Positions 32,221 to 40,343 of a DNA stretch of 50,097 bases are shown here, piece after piece. Source of the stretch: CAKSNH01 sp964422725 (GTDB lineage: Bacteria; Bacillota; Clostridia; UBA1381); the NCBI GenBank assembly GCA_964422725.1, contig CAYRCC010000013.1:1-50097 (forward strand). The letters run 5' to 3'. Below the pieces are notes generated by a model. It searched no databases and was not told the DNA's origin. It was given only the letters and a program-made list of their open reading frames with translations. The translations under genes and the position numbers were made by a program. Within the stretch, counting starts at the first letter, position 1. Each line of letters opens with the position of its first letter.

Positions 32221-33048
32221 ATGAGTGGTTTTGATAATGTTGTGCCGTTTCTGCGTGTTGAAATAAAGCAGATACGATTCGTTTCGCAAGAGAGCAAATG
32301 GGTTGAAACCAAAATTGCATCCGACTACAGAATATGGAGTATTGCAAGCGGAAATGTGTATATAACACAAAACGGCAAAATGTTTACACTCGGCACAGGT
32401 GATATTGTTCTTTTCAGTCCCGGCACACACTATACCGCATATACCGATGAGAACGGCTGTGAATTTGTGTATACGCATTTTGCGGTAAAAATCGGTAATA
32501 ACATTGATATTCTCGGCGACACACCATTTGCCGGAATTATCCCCGCGAAATTTCTCGGCAGAGAATCGCTGCAATATGCAAAAGACAGCACAACAGACTA
32601 TATAGAGCAGACCTGTGCTTCATTCAGGTCATATGTAAGATTTATAAATTACTTTGAAAAAATCACCGCTGCGATACAGCAAGGCAGCATTACTCCTTTT
32701 GAAAACAGCGACACCCAAACATCAAAATCAATGCTATGGAAAGTAATGTCTTATATAGGCTCGTATTTCAACGAGCCGCCGGAAGTTTCCAAGCTTGCCG
32801 AAATGGCAGGATTGAGCGAAAAATATTTTTCGCATCAGTTCAAAAATATGCTTGGTATTTCTCCGAAACAGTATATAATGCAGTGTCGGATGGTATTTGC
32901 GTCGGATAAGCTGATAAATTCAAATGACAGCATTGAAAGTATTGCAATTGATACGGGTTATGCAAATATCTATTCATTTTCAAAAGCGTTTAAGAAGTAT
33001 TATGGTGAATCGCCTACCGAATACAGAAACAAAGGTATGAAAAAATAA
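32221..33048 (+). CDS. AraC-family transcriptional regulator, next to the PL11 lyase
   Basis: A 275-residue protein; ATG 32221 follows AGAGGTGA (32208-32215). The cupin-like N-terminal domain (about 20-130) contains IWSIASGNVYITQNGKMFTL and LFSPGTHYTAYTDENG. The C-terminal DNA-binding domain has two helix-turn-helix motifs, VSKLAEMAGLSEKYFSHQFK and SIESIAIDTGYANIYSFSKAFK, then KYYGESPTEYR, which is typical of AraC regulators. It lies divergent to the PL11 gene and probably activates it in response to a pectin fragment. It is only distantly similar to the AraC protein 3 kb away, so the two loci likely respond to different sugars. Confidence 0.92.
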   Translation: MSGFDNVVPFLRVEIKQIRFVSQESKWVETKIASDYRIWSIASGNVYITQNGKMFTLGTGDIVLFSPGTHYTAYTDENGCEFVYTHFAVKIGNNIDILGDTPFAGIIPAKFLGRESLQYAKDSTTDYIEQTCASFRSYVRFINYFEKITAAIQQGSITPFENSDTQTSKSMLWKVMSYIGSYFNEPPEVSKLAEMAGLSEKYFSHQFKNMLGISPKQYIMQCRMVFASDKLINSNDSIESIAIDTGYANIYSFSKAFKKYYGESPTEYRNKGMKK

Positions 33049-33153
33049 TCGGAGTGCAACGCTATTAATTTGAGGCTGTAAATAATCTCGGCAAAAAAGG
33101 ATTATATCAATTGGATTCACCGAAAGGTGCAACAACAGTATTAATGTAATTAA

Positions 33154-33249
33154 GTGTATATCATATGGGTATGCGAAGGCTGCGGAGATTGTCCGCACAA
33201 AGCACAGTGCATAAAACATAACGCACAGAAATCACATTACTTTGTTTAG
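33154..33249 (+). pseudogene. Transposase zinc-finger relic
   Basis: In one frame 33154-33249 reads VYIIWVCEGCGDCPHKAQCI then KHNAQKSHYFV and stop. The CxxCxxCPxKxxC pattern is typical of the zinc-binding insert of IS1182-like DDE transposases. The rest of the gene is missing. The preceding 80 bp hold another short open stretch in a different frame that may be part of the same decayed gene. The remainder of 33049-33434 holds an AAAAATTGC/GCAATTTTT inverted repeat (about 33269-33314) and nothing coding. Confidence 0.45.
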
Positions 33250-33434
33250 CATACAATATCCAAAAAATTGCACAATAAGACAATAGCCAACCGTCAGGGG
33301 CAATTTTTGCACGAGATAAAAGCGGTATAAAAAGAGAACGGCAAAATTTAAAAGTTCGTAAAATGACGAGCTTTATTTTGTGTACCCAAAATTCAGAATA
33401 ATTTTAAAAGTTATCCTCATTTTGAGCAGAAAGA

Positions 33435-33484
33435 AAGGGCGTTGCCTCAATTCGGTGAATTTTCACTTATTAAGACACGCCCTT
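33435..33484 (-). repeat. Palindromic repeat, copy 1; terminator of the phosphoglucomutase gene
   Basis: AAGGGCGT (33435-33442) and ACGCCCTT (33477-33484) form the outer stem, with GTGAA/TTCAC inside. Positions 33442-33484 match 39175-39217 at 40 of 43 bases. On the minus strand TTTCTTTCT follows, so it can terminate the upstream gene. Confidence 0.75.
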
Positions 33485-33495
33485 GGTTTTACACT

Positions 33496-35229
33496 TTACA
33501 GTCCCAGCTGATTTTTTATATCCGACAATACGTCTTCAATCATTTTTTCGGCGGAAACTTTATCCGCACCTACAGTGCCGAGATAAATTTTGATTTTCGG
33601 TTCTGTACCCGATGGACGAACCAAGAAATATGTTTTTCCGTCAGACAGGTTGTATTTAAGCACATCAGCCTTAGGCAGTCCCTCGATTGCACCTTCTGTG
33701 CCGTCGGAACATACTGTTTTCTGAGTTTTAAAGTCAGTGATTTTTACGATATCCATACCGTTTACGCATTCAGGTGCTTTTGTGCGCAGATTATTCAGCA
33801 AAGCACTCATTTTTTCCATACCGTCTTTGCCCGGCATAGTGAACGATACTGTCTTTTCCGTAAAGTAACCGTATTTTTCGTACAGTTTCATCAATGCTTC
33901 GTACAGTGACATACCTTTTGTTTTGTAGTACGCTGCCATCTCCGCAATAAGCATAGACGCAACTACTCCGTCTTTATCTCTTGCGTGAGTGCCGGCGAGA
34001 TAGCCGTAGCTTTCCTCAAAACCGAATATATAGTCGTTTGAGCCGGTTTCGGCAAATTCGGTCATTTTCTCGCCTATATACTTAAATCCTGTCAGCACAT
34101 TCATAATCTGTACATTATACTCTTTTGCAATAGCCGCCGCAAGCTCGGTTGTAACAATGGTTTTTATTATAACCGATTTTTCACTCAGCTGTCCTTTTGC
34201 CGCTTTCGACGAAAGGATATATTCGCACAGCAAAGCTCCCGTTTGATTTCCCGTAAGAGTTCTGTAACTGCCCTCGGCATCGCGCACGACAATTCCGACT
34301 CTGTCGCAGTCAGGATCTGTACCTATTATAATGTCAACGTCATTTTCCTTTGCCATATTAATCGCTATTTCAAAGCCCTCTTTGTCCTCCGGATTAGGCG
34401 ACTTTACAGTCGGGAAATTACCGTCCTCGGTGTCCTGTTCCTTGACTACAAGCACATTCTTAAAACCGATTTTATCAAGTATTGCTTTGACCGGCCTTGA
34501 ACCCGTACCGTGGAAAGGCGTATATATAAGCTTAAAGCTGTCGGCAACCTGTGATACCGCTTCGGGATTTAGCTGCTGAAGAGAAACGGCATCTAAGAAC
34601 TTTTTGTTCAGGTCTTCTCCGACGATTTCAACCATACCGCTGTTTTTTGCACTTTCAAGCGGCATTGTGGTTATACCGTCAAAAATGTCACAGCTGTTGA
34701 TTGCCGCAACAACTATGTCGGCAGCCTCCGGCGGCAGCTGACCGCCGTCCGCACCGTAAACCTTGTAGCCGTTGTATTCCTTTGGGTTGTGGCTTGCGGT
34801 AATCATTACTCCGGCGGCAGTGCCGAGAGTGCGAATACCGAAAGATACCTCCGGCACAGAGTGTACTGTGTCAAAAAGATATACTTTAACGCCGTTTGCG
34901 GCAAGCACTTTTGCCGTTTCCTCCGCAAAAACTCTTGAAAAGTTACGTGTGTCATAGCCTATAAGCACTCCTTGCTTTGCGGCACATTCTCCCATACTCA
35001 GCACATATTTTGCTACACCCTGTGTGGCTCGGCGAACATTGTATACGTTCATTCTGTTTGTTCCGGCACCCAGTATGCCGCGCATACCCGCCGTACCGAA
35101 TTCAAGCTCACGGTAAAAACGTTCTTCGATTTCCTTTTCGTTGTTTTCAATTGCTTTAAGCTCCGATTTTGTATCGGCATCGACAGCATCGGCAGTGAGC
35201 CAACGCTTGTAAGTATCCGTATAAGACAT
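33496..35229 (-). CDS. pgcA: Alpha-phosphoglucomutase / phosphosugar mutase
   Basis: A 577-residue cytoplasmic enzyme interconverting glucose 6-phosphate and glucose 1-phosphate, feeding cell-wall, teichoic-type polymer and glycolipid synthesis. ATG 35229 is chosen over a TTG two codons upstream because CGGAGG is then eight bases away. All four active-site loops are present: the phosphoserine loop TASHNPKEYNGYK (near 143), metal-binding DPDCDR (near 303), sugar-binding GFEESYGYLAG (near 401), and phosphate-binding RPSGTEPKIK (near 536). Length and the N-terminal FGTAGMRGILGAGTNRMN match the Bacillus PgcA type. It is monocistronic, divergent from glyA, and ends at a palindromic repeat acting as terminator. 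Confidence 0.95.
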   Translation of the reverse strand: MSYTDTYKRWLTADAVDADTKSELKAIENNEKEIEERFYRELEFGTAGMRGILGAGTNRMNVYNVRRATQGVAKYVLSMGECAAKQGVLIGYDTRNFSRVFAEETAKVLAANGVKVYLFDTVHSVPEVSFGIRTLGTAAGVMITASHNPKEYNGYKVYGADGGQLPPEAADIVVAAINSCDIFDGITTMPLESAKNSGMVEIVGEDLNKKFLDAVSLQQLNPEAVSQVADSFKLIYTPFHGTGSRPVKAILDKIGFKNVLVVKEQDTEDGNFPTVKSPNPEDKEGFEIAINMAKENDVDIIIGTDPDCDRVGIVVRDAEGSYRTLTGNQTGALLCEYILSSKAAKGQLSEKSVIIKTIVTTELAAAIAKEYNVQIMNVLTGFKYIGEKMTEFAETGSNDYIFGFEESYGYLAGTHARDKDGVVASMLIAEMAAYYKTKGMSLYEALMKLYEKYGYFTEKTVSFTMPGKDGMEKMSALLNNLRTKAPECVNGMDIVKITDFKTQKTVCSDGTEGAIEGLPKADVLKYNLSDGKTYFLVRPSGTEPKIKIYLGTVGADKVSAEKMIEDVLSDIKNQLGL

Positions 35230-35305
35230 TTTCAAATCCTCCGTTTTTTTAGTATTTCCGTTTTTTAGCGTTTAATGACTAAACGTTTCAGGTTTATTTA
35301 CTAAC

Positions 35306-35334
35306 ATTATATAATATTCAAAATCGAAATTCAA
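35306..35334 (-). promoter_or_regulatory. Promoter of pgcA
   Basis: On the minus strand, TTGAAT (35329-35334) and TATAAT (35306-35311) are 17 bp apart. Confidence 0.75.
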
Positions 35335-35363
35335 TGTTTTTTACAAAATTTCCTCAAAAGGAC

Positions 35364-35392
35364 TTGCAGTTTTGTACAAACCGCGTTATAAT
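35364..35392 (+). promoter_or_regulatory. Promoter of glyA
   Basis: TTGCAG (35364-35369) and TATAAT (35387-35392) are 17 bp apart. The leader of about 50 nt is too short for a typical riboswitch. Confidence 0.75.
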
Positions 35393-35451
35393 TAATATGA
35401 GGAATTTTTTAATTTTATTCCGTAAAATAATGTTTTAAGTGGGAGGATATT

Positions 35452-36690
35452 ATGTTTGAGTTTAATGAAATCAAAAAAATTGACAGTGAAGTATATGACG
35501 CAATCCAAGCCGAAACCGCACGTCAGCAAAATAAAATTGAGCTGATTGCATCTGAGAATTTTGTTTCAAAGGCAGTTATGGAGGCTATGGGAACTCCGCT
35601 GACAAATAAATATGCAGAAGGCTATCCGGGCAAGAGATATTACGGCGGCTGTGAATGTGTGGACGTTGTTGAAAATCTTGCTGTTGAGCGTGCAAAAGAG
35701 ATTTTCGGTGCGGAACACGCAAACGTACAGCCACATTCGGGCGCACAGGCTAATCTTGCCGTATTTTTCGCTTTGCTAAATCCGGGCGATACGGTTCTCA
35801 GCATGAACCTCGCACACGGCGGTCATTTGAGCCATGGAAGTCCTGTAAATATTTCGGGTAAATATTTTAATATAGTACCTTACGGTGTATCGGAGGACAC
35901 CAATACAATTAATTATGACGAAATCCGCGCTCTTGCTCTTGAACATAAACCAAAGCTGATTCTTGCGGGCGCAAGTGCGTATCCGAGAATAATTGATTTT
36001 GAAAAGTTTGCCGAAATTGCAAAAGAGGTGGGGGCATACTTTATGGTGGATATGGCGCACATTGCCGGTCTTGTTGCCGCAGGACTCCACCCGAATCCGG
36101 TTCCGTATGCCGATGTGGTTACAACAACGACGCATAAGACACTCAGAGGTCCGAGAGGCGGCCTTATTCTCTGTAAAGAGGAACACGCAAAGGCTATTAA
36201 CAAGGCAGTATTTCCGGGTATTCAGGGCGGACCGCTTATGCACGTTATCGCCTCAAAGGCTGTATGCTTTAAAGAGGCACTTTCCGATGAGTTTAAGGCT
36301 TATCAGACACAAATTGTAAAGAATGCAAAGGTGCTCGCCGAAGAATTGGTTAAGGAAGGCTTTAAGCTGGTTTCTGGCGGTACGGACAATCATCTTATGC
36401 TGCTTGACCTCACCGATATGGGTGTTACGGGCAAAGAGGCGGAGCATATGCTTGACGAGGTTGGTATTACGGTTAATAAGAACGCCATTCCGTTCGACAC
36501 AAAGAGTCCGTTTATCACAAGCGGTTTGAGAATAGGTACTCCGGCGGCTACGTCGAGAGGTTTCAAGGAAGAGGATATGGTTGAAATCGCAAAGCTTATC
36601 AAACTTGCAATTACGGATTTTGAAAACAGTGCAGATGAGGTGCGCGCAAGAGTTAAAGCTCTTTGCGACAAATATCCTTTGTACGCGTAA
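35452..36690 (+). CDS. glyA: Serine hydroxymethyltransferase
   Basis: A 412-residue PLP-dependent enzyme that converts serine and tetrahydrofolate to glycine and 5,10-methylene-tetrahydrofolate. The start at 35452 follows GGGAGGATATT. The signature elements are intact: ELIASENFVSKAVMEA, TNKYAEGYPGKRYYGGCE, the cofactor loop PHSGAQANLAV, VDMAHIAGLVAAG, and the Schiff-base lysine in TTTTHKTLRGPRGG (near residue 229). Length is normal for a bacterial GlyA. It is a single-gene unit with its own promoter and terminator, divergent from pgcA. Confidence 0.98.
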   Translation: MFEFNEIKKIDSEVYDAIQAETARQQNKIELIASENFVSKAVMEAMGTPLTNKYAEGYPGKRYYGGCECVDVVENLAVERAKEIFGAEHANVQPHSGAQANLAVFFALLNPGDTVLSMNLAHGGHLSHGSPVNISGKYFNIVPYGVSEDTNTINYDEIRALALEHKPKLILAGASAYPRIIDFEKFAEIAKEVGAYFMVDMAHIAGLVAAGLHPNPVPYADVVTTTTHKTLRGPRGGLILCKEEHAKAINKAVFPGIQGGPLMHVIASKAVCFKEALSDEFKAYQTQIVKNAKVLAEELVKEGFKLVSGGTDNHLMLLDLTDMGVTGKEAEHMLDEVGITVNKNAIPFDTKSPFITSGLRIGTPAATSRGFKEEDMVEIAKLIKLAITDFENSADEVRARVKALCDKYPLYA

Positions 36691-36713
36691 ATAATGGGGT
36701 TTATATAAAAAGT

Positions 36714-36760
36714 GCCGGTAGCGCAGTGCAAATAATTGCATTGCGTTACCGGCTTTGATT
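36714..36760. terminator. Terminator between glyA and the Sel1-repeat gene
   Basis: GCCGGTAGCGCAGTGCAA (from 36714) pairs with TTGCATTGCGTTACCGGC (to 36753) over a short loop, with a few wobble pairs. TTTGATTT follows on the plus strand. Confidence 0.8.
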
Positions 36761-36783
36761 TATACGATATTCGGAGTCGGGAC

Positions 36784-38613
36784 TTATTTGAAATCCGATA
36801 TTCTTTTATATTTGTTTATAGGCAATGACAGTTCGCTTTCCTTTTTATCCGTTATTCGCACAACTCTGACCGTTTTATGTTCTCCGCCGGCAAAAACCGT
36901 AACCTTATCATTCACCTTAATGCTTTCATCGTCGCACAGATAATCATACAGCTTTGAACCCTCGGAAAAACGTACAGAGGCGATTTTGTAAGTCTTTTCG
37001 CTTTTCTTGTCGGGTGCTTTGATTATAAACTTACAATCCCCATAGTTAAATTTTAAAACACTCTTATTGTCACACATAAATTCGTTGAGTTTGATTTCGT
37101 CAACGAGAAGAATTTTGTTTTGTAAATTATTATCAATCACCTCGTCCGTCACAAAAACAATCTCTGTTTTTTCGTACATACCGCACATTTCGATGTCGGG
37201 AATGGTTATAAACATTCGCTTGCCTTTGGTGTGATTTCCGAATATCATTTTATAGCTGTTATTTTCCGACGGCTTGATTTCCAATTCCAATTTATCGCCG
37301 ACAGAAAATACAGTGCTAAAAACCCATGCAAGGGTGTAATAATCGACTTGCTCCGACGGTGAAAACTTCAAAAGCTCTTTCGTTTCGGCAAGAGCTTTTT
37401 GTATTGTGGCACATACCTTGCTGTCGCCGTAACAATCAGTGTATTTCATTCGCATACGTATTGCAAAATCCGCCTGCATATAGTAATAGAGCATTTCTTC
37501 AAAATCATCTTCATCATCACGATAAAAACTGCCTTTTCTTAAAGCAATGTCAGCAAACTTGCAGTCAAATTCTCCGTTTGCAATGTATTTTATATTTTCG
37601 TCGTAAAGCTGATTTATTATTTTTTCTGCCGTTTCTGTGGACTTGATACCGCCATAACCGTTTTTGTACATATCGGCAATCTTATAGTTTGCCTCGCAAA
37701 TTCCGTTAAATGCGGCAAATGAAAAGTATTTGTATGCCTTTTCGTACTGTGCAACACCGTCGCTGCATCTTCCGTAATAGTATATGTAACCTAAAGTATT
37801 GGCGTAAAAAGCACGGTCAAATGCGTAGTTGGTTGTGTCGATTAATTTCAGCATACATTCCTCCGCCTTTTTCCAGTCGCACGAAAATACGCGGTTTCCG
37901 CCGTAACAGCCGTAACCCACAGCCAGCAAGCCTTGTCTTATTCCTTTTTCGCAAAGCTCCAAAGCAAACGATTTGTACAAAGCAGCAACATCATCGCTCG
38001 CATTGTTCAGAGCAAAATCCGAATCGTATCGTGCCAAAACCTTTTCTTTTATGTAGTCCGGATAACGGCGTTCGATTATAGGCTTAGCCAAATCATCAAT
38101 ATAGGATTGTAGTTCGTTTTTCATTAATTCTGTATTGAAATCGGTTTTATCCGTTAATGCGAACTGCATTTCATACAAAAAATTTCTGAAAACATCATTT
38201 TCGCAATACAATTTTTCGTCATCGTCGTCGGGTATTTCATATTTTTCGTAAAACCAGTAAAACCACTGGTGCTCAAATTCGTCCGGTGAAACATTATTTT
38301 TTTCGATTTTATTCAAAACGGCAAGTAAATCAAAAGCCGTAACCCTGTAATTGTCTTTATTCACAATACAGCCTGCAAATCCGTCATTGCCGACCAAATC
38401 ATATACTGTTTTTTCAAAGCGGGCAAACTTTGCGAAATCCTCATAATTCACAAAAACATCTTGCACCGCCGCCACATCTTCCTTTTTGAATATTGCAACA
38501 TCGTCATCGCCGTATAACAATATTTCCGCGTATTCATCATTCACTTCCAAAATTTTGCCGAACCGTTGTTTGCCGTTGCGAGTCACTTTTACATTTTCAC
38601 CGTCTTTAAACAT
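36784..38613 (-). CDS. Sel1-repeat protein flanked by SH3-like domains, function unknown
   Basis: A 609-residue, cytoplasmic, acidic protein; ATG 38613 follows AGAGGTG. Residues of about 1-50 look like a small beta-barrel (GENVKVTRNGKQRFGKILEV), similar to KOW/Tudor folds. About 130-380 is helical, with Sel1/TPR-type repeats: AFYANTLGYIYYYGRCSDGV, AYKYFSFAAFNGICEANYKI and ADMYKNGYGGIKSTETAEKI carry the alternating small/aromatic pattern. A beta-rich segment (about 430-545) follows. The last 55 residues (SIKVNDKVTVFAGGEHKTVR to LPINKYKRI) resemble a domain often seen at the ends of clostridial hypothetical proteins. Sel1 repeats are protein-binding scaffolds. No signal peptide, helix or catalytic motif was seen. 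It is a single-gene unit convergent with glyA, preceded by TCGACA-17-TATCAT near 38648-38676. Confidence 0.65.
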   Translation of the reverse strand: MFKDGENVKVTRNGKQRFGKILEVNDEYAEILLYGDDDVAIFKKEDVAAVQDVFVNYEDFAKFARFEKTVYDLVGNDGFAGCIVNKDNYRVTAFDLLAVLNKIEKNNVSPDEFEHQWFYWFYEKYEIPDDDDEKLYCENDVFRNFLYEMQFALTDKTDFNTELMKNELQSYIDDLAKPIIERRYPDYIKEKVLARYDSDFALNNASDDVAALYKSFALELCEKGIRQGLLAVGYGCYGGNRVFSCDWKKAEECMLKLIDTTNYAFDRAFYANTLGYIYYYGRCSDGVAQYEKAYKYFSFAAFNGICEANYKIADMYKNGYGGIKSTETAEKIINQLYDENIKYIANGEFDCKFADIALRKGSFYRDDEDDFEEMLYYYMQADFAIRMRMKYTDCYGDSKVCATIQKALAETKELLKFSPSEQVDYYTLAWVFSTVFSVGDKLELEIKPSENNSYKMIFGNHTKGKRMFITIPDIEMCGMYEKTEIVFVTDEVIDNNLQNKILLVDEIKLNEFMCDNKSVLKFNYGDCKFIIKAPDKKSEKTYKIASVRFSEGSKLYDYLCDDESIKVNDKVTVFAGGEHKTVRVVRITDKKESELSLPINKYKRISDFK

Positions 38614-38717
38614 ATATTGCACCTCTTGTTTTTGTATAAATGATATCACACCTTAATTGTTTTGTCGAGTTGATTTGCAATTTATATTGCAAAAAAATAA
38701 TTTTTTTCAAAAAAGTG

Positions 38718-38746
38718 TTGACAAACATCGGCAAATGTGTTATTAT
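38718..38746 (+). promoter_or_regulatory. Promoter of the tRNA-Leu gene
   Basis: TTGACA (38718-38723) and TATTAT (38741-38746) are 17 bp apart, about 20 bp before the mature tRNA 5' end. Confidence 0.8.
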
Positions 38747-38765
38747 AATAGAGAAGTGTTGATTT

Positions 38766-38852
38766 GCCGATGTGGTGGAATTGGCAGACGCGCGGGACTC
38801 AAAATCCCGTGGTAGCGATACCGTGTCGGTTCGACCCCGACCATCGGCACCA
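38766..38852 (+). tRNA. tRNA-Leu (anticodon CAA)
   Basis: An 87-nt type II tRNA. Acceptor arms GCCGATG (38766-38772) and CATCGGC (38842-38848) pair fully, with discriminator A and encoded CCA (38850-38852). The anticodon stem CGGGA/TCCCG encloses CTCAAAA, giving anticodon CAA at 38800-38802, which reads UUG. The long variable arm and the GGTTCGACCCC T-arm fit leucine tRNA. It is a single gene with its own promoter and terminator. The scarred region immediately 3' suggests it has been an integration neighbourhood. Confidence 0.96.
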
Positions 38853-38857
38853 ACCGA

Positions 38858-38891
38858 ACGACTTGGAACGCGAGTTCCAAGTCGTTTTTTT
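38858..38891 (+). terminator. Terminator of tRNA-Leu
   Basis: ACGACTTGGAAC (38858-38869), GCGA loop, GTTCCAAGTCGT (38874-38885), then TTTTTT. The stem is a perfect 12 bp. Confidence 0.95.
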
Positions 38892-38904
38892 GTTAGCTTT
38901 AGCG

Positions 38905-39052
38905 TAAAAAAACACCGTTTAAAGCGGTGGAATAAAAATCTTTAGATACAAGCAAGCCCTCCTTATGGTATAATATGCCATAGGAGCTGACGCTCAACAC
39001 CATCTGCCGACGGAAGCAAAATGACATTTTGCCTATGAGCAATAGTCGGCAG
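38905..39052 (+). mobile_element. Probable IS200/IS605 left-end relic with structured leader
   Basis: A CACCG/CGGTG hairpin (about 38911-38928) is followed by a TATAAT (38969-38974) inside a TATGG/CCATA palindrome and an AGGAG. A nested hairpin follows: outer arms CTGCCGAC (39004-39011) and GTCGGCAG (39045-39052), inner arms GCAAAATG and CATTTTGC (39016-39032). Such arrangements precede tnpA in clostridial IS200-type elements, and a tnpA relic lies at 39926-40336. Assignment rests on remembered resemblance and this pairing. From 39053 to 39174 nothing else was recognised. Confidence 0.45.
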
Positions 39053-39174
39053 TAAAGTGTTTTTCGCTCATTCGTTCTCTTTCTCTTCTTGGCATAAAAA
39101 TTCCTTCTATAGACATTATTTCTATTCAATAATAGGAAGAATTGATTTCACAGACTTTTTCTCACACTTTTTTG

Positions 39175-39217
39175 TTGCCTCAATTCGGTGAAATTTCACT
39201 TATTGAAACACGCCCTT
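39175..39217 (-). repeat. Palindromic repeat, copy 2
   Basis: 43 bp matching 33442-33484 at 40 positions, in the same orientation. It lies 43 bp beyond the stop of the minus-strand gene at 39260 and keeps the GTGAAATTTCAC inner palindrome and CTCAAT/ATTGA arms, but has lost the outer AAGGGCGT arm. Confidence 0.7.
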
Positions 39218-39259
39218 ATATATGTTTTTATATACTACTGCTTGATAAGCCGGAATTTG

Positions 39260-39655
39260 TTATTTATTTTTCTTATCGTATGCCTGTTCTAACATACTAT
39301 CTTCGTCTAAATAAACTACATCTTCTTTAGAAAAATTTTCTTCTTTCATCTGTTCTTTTGGAACAATAACAACGCTCTCTTCTCCTAATCTATTCACAAT
39401 AGTGATTATGTATTCTCCGTTCTGTTCATTCATTTTTATATCTTTAATTGTATAGCCTTTTTCTTCAATTTGATTATTTATCTTATTGTCTTTCGCTGCA
39501 CCAATAAGAAGTCCTATTACCATACCAAATAACATTCCCAATGAACTGCCCATTGCCATATTACCAAGCGATGAACCTATAGAAATTCCAATAGAAACAC
39601 CAAAACTCATTCCAAGCGCCATTCCTGTACCTGTATACTTATTCGTCCTTTTCAT
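39260..39655 (-). CDS. Glycine-zipper membrane protein, function unknown
   Basis: A 131-residue protein; ATG 39655 follows GGAGGTAATT, and longer frames upstream lack a ribosome binding site. Residues of about 8-47 form a hydrophobic hairpin dense in small residues with GxxxG spacing (MALGMSFGVSIGISIGSSLG, then MLFGMVIGLLIGAA), which is a glycine-zipper pattern suited to membrane oligomerisation. The C-terminal 80 residues form a soluble domain, EKGYTIKDIKMNEQNGEYII then TIVNRLGEESVVIVPK, with an acidic tail. The gene looks more AT-rich than its neighbours by eye and sits between an IS relic and a MITE-like repeat, so it was probably acquired. No family is recognised. Confidence 0.65.
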   Translation of the reverse strand: MKRTNKYTGTGMALGMSFGVSIGISIGSSLGNMAMGSSLGMLFGMVIGLLIGAAKDNKINNQIEEKGYTIKDIKMNEQNGEYIITIVNRLGEESVVIVPKEQMKEENFSKEDVVYLDEDSMLEQAYDKKNK

Positions 39656-39750
39656 TTTAATTACCTCCATAAATTTCAATTTGCCTATTAGTTTAATAAT
39701 ATCACAAAACAAACACGAATACAATTCGGAAAACGAACTAAATTCACAGC

Positions 39751-39918
39751 TTTTGAATGAGTAAACAAATTATAGATATATGTTCCGAAATTACAGTTAT
39801 TGTAAAAACAAGATGATTAAAAAATTTTATTTTTGAGATTTTTCAATAAATTTAATTAGATATCTGACATATATTTATAATTTTTAATAAAATTCATAAA
39901 TTATTTACTCATTCAAAA
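39751..39918. repeat. MITE-like AT-rich element with 15-bp terminal inverted repeats
   Basis: TTTTGAATGAGTAAA (39751-39765) and its exact complement TTTACTCATTCAAAA (39904-39918) bound 168 bp of very AT-rich non-coding DNA. The right end abuts the truncated tnpA relic. An 18-bp stretch of the right end recurs inverted at 22380-22397. No target duplication is obvious. Confidence 0.5.
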
Positions 39919-39925
39919 AACGTGA

Positions 39926-40336
39926 GTTTTTGCACCGAAGTATAGAAGAATGACAATATACGTACAAATAAAAGCGGACATAGGAAAAATATTGAGAAGT
40001 TTGTGTGAACAGAAAAAGGTAAATATAATCGAAACATAAGCTTGCCCTGACCATATTCATATGCTAGCAGAAATACCGCCCAATTTGAGTATAGCACAAT
40101 TTATGGGATATCTGAAAGGAAAAAGTTCACTGATGATATTTGATCGGCACGCAAATTTAAAGTATAAGTATGGAAATCGGCATTTTTGGTGTCGTGGATA
40201 TTATGTAGACACGGTGGGAAAGAACGAAAAACGCATAGCAGAATATGTGAAAAATCAACTGCAAGAGGATATAGCGAATGACCGGCTGACGTTCAAGGAG
40301 TATATTGACCCGTTTACGGGTAGCAAGAACCGGTAA
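39926..40336 (+). pseudogene. IS200/IS605-family TnpA transposase, truncated and interrupted
   Basis: The frame from 39926 reads VFAPKYRRMTIYVQIKADIG and continues through KILRSLCEQKKV to an in-frame TAA at 40037-40039, then ACPDHIHMLAEIPPNLSIAQ, FMGYLKGKSSLMIF, FWCRGYYVDTVGKN and DPFTGSKNR to the stop at 40336. The HUH motif (HIH) and the catalytic tyrosine in RGYYV identify a Y1 transposase. About 15-20 N-terminal residues are missing where the MITE-like repeat ends. The internal stop and truncation make it inactive. No tnpB partner is present. It could be moved only by a related active element. Confidence 0.88.
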
Positions 40337-40343
40337 GCATAAA

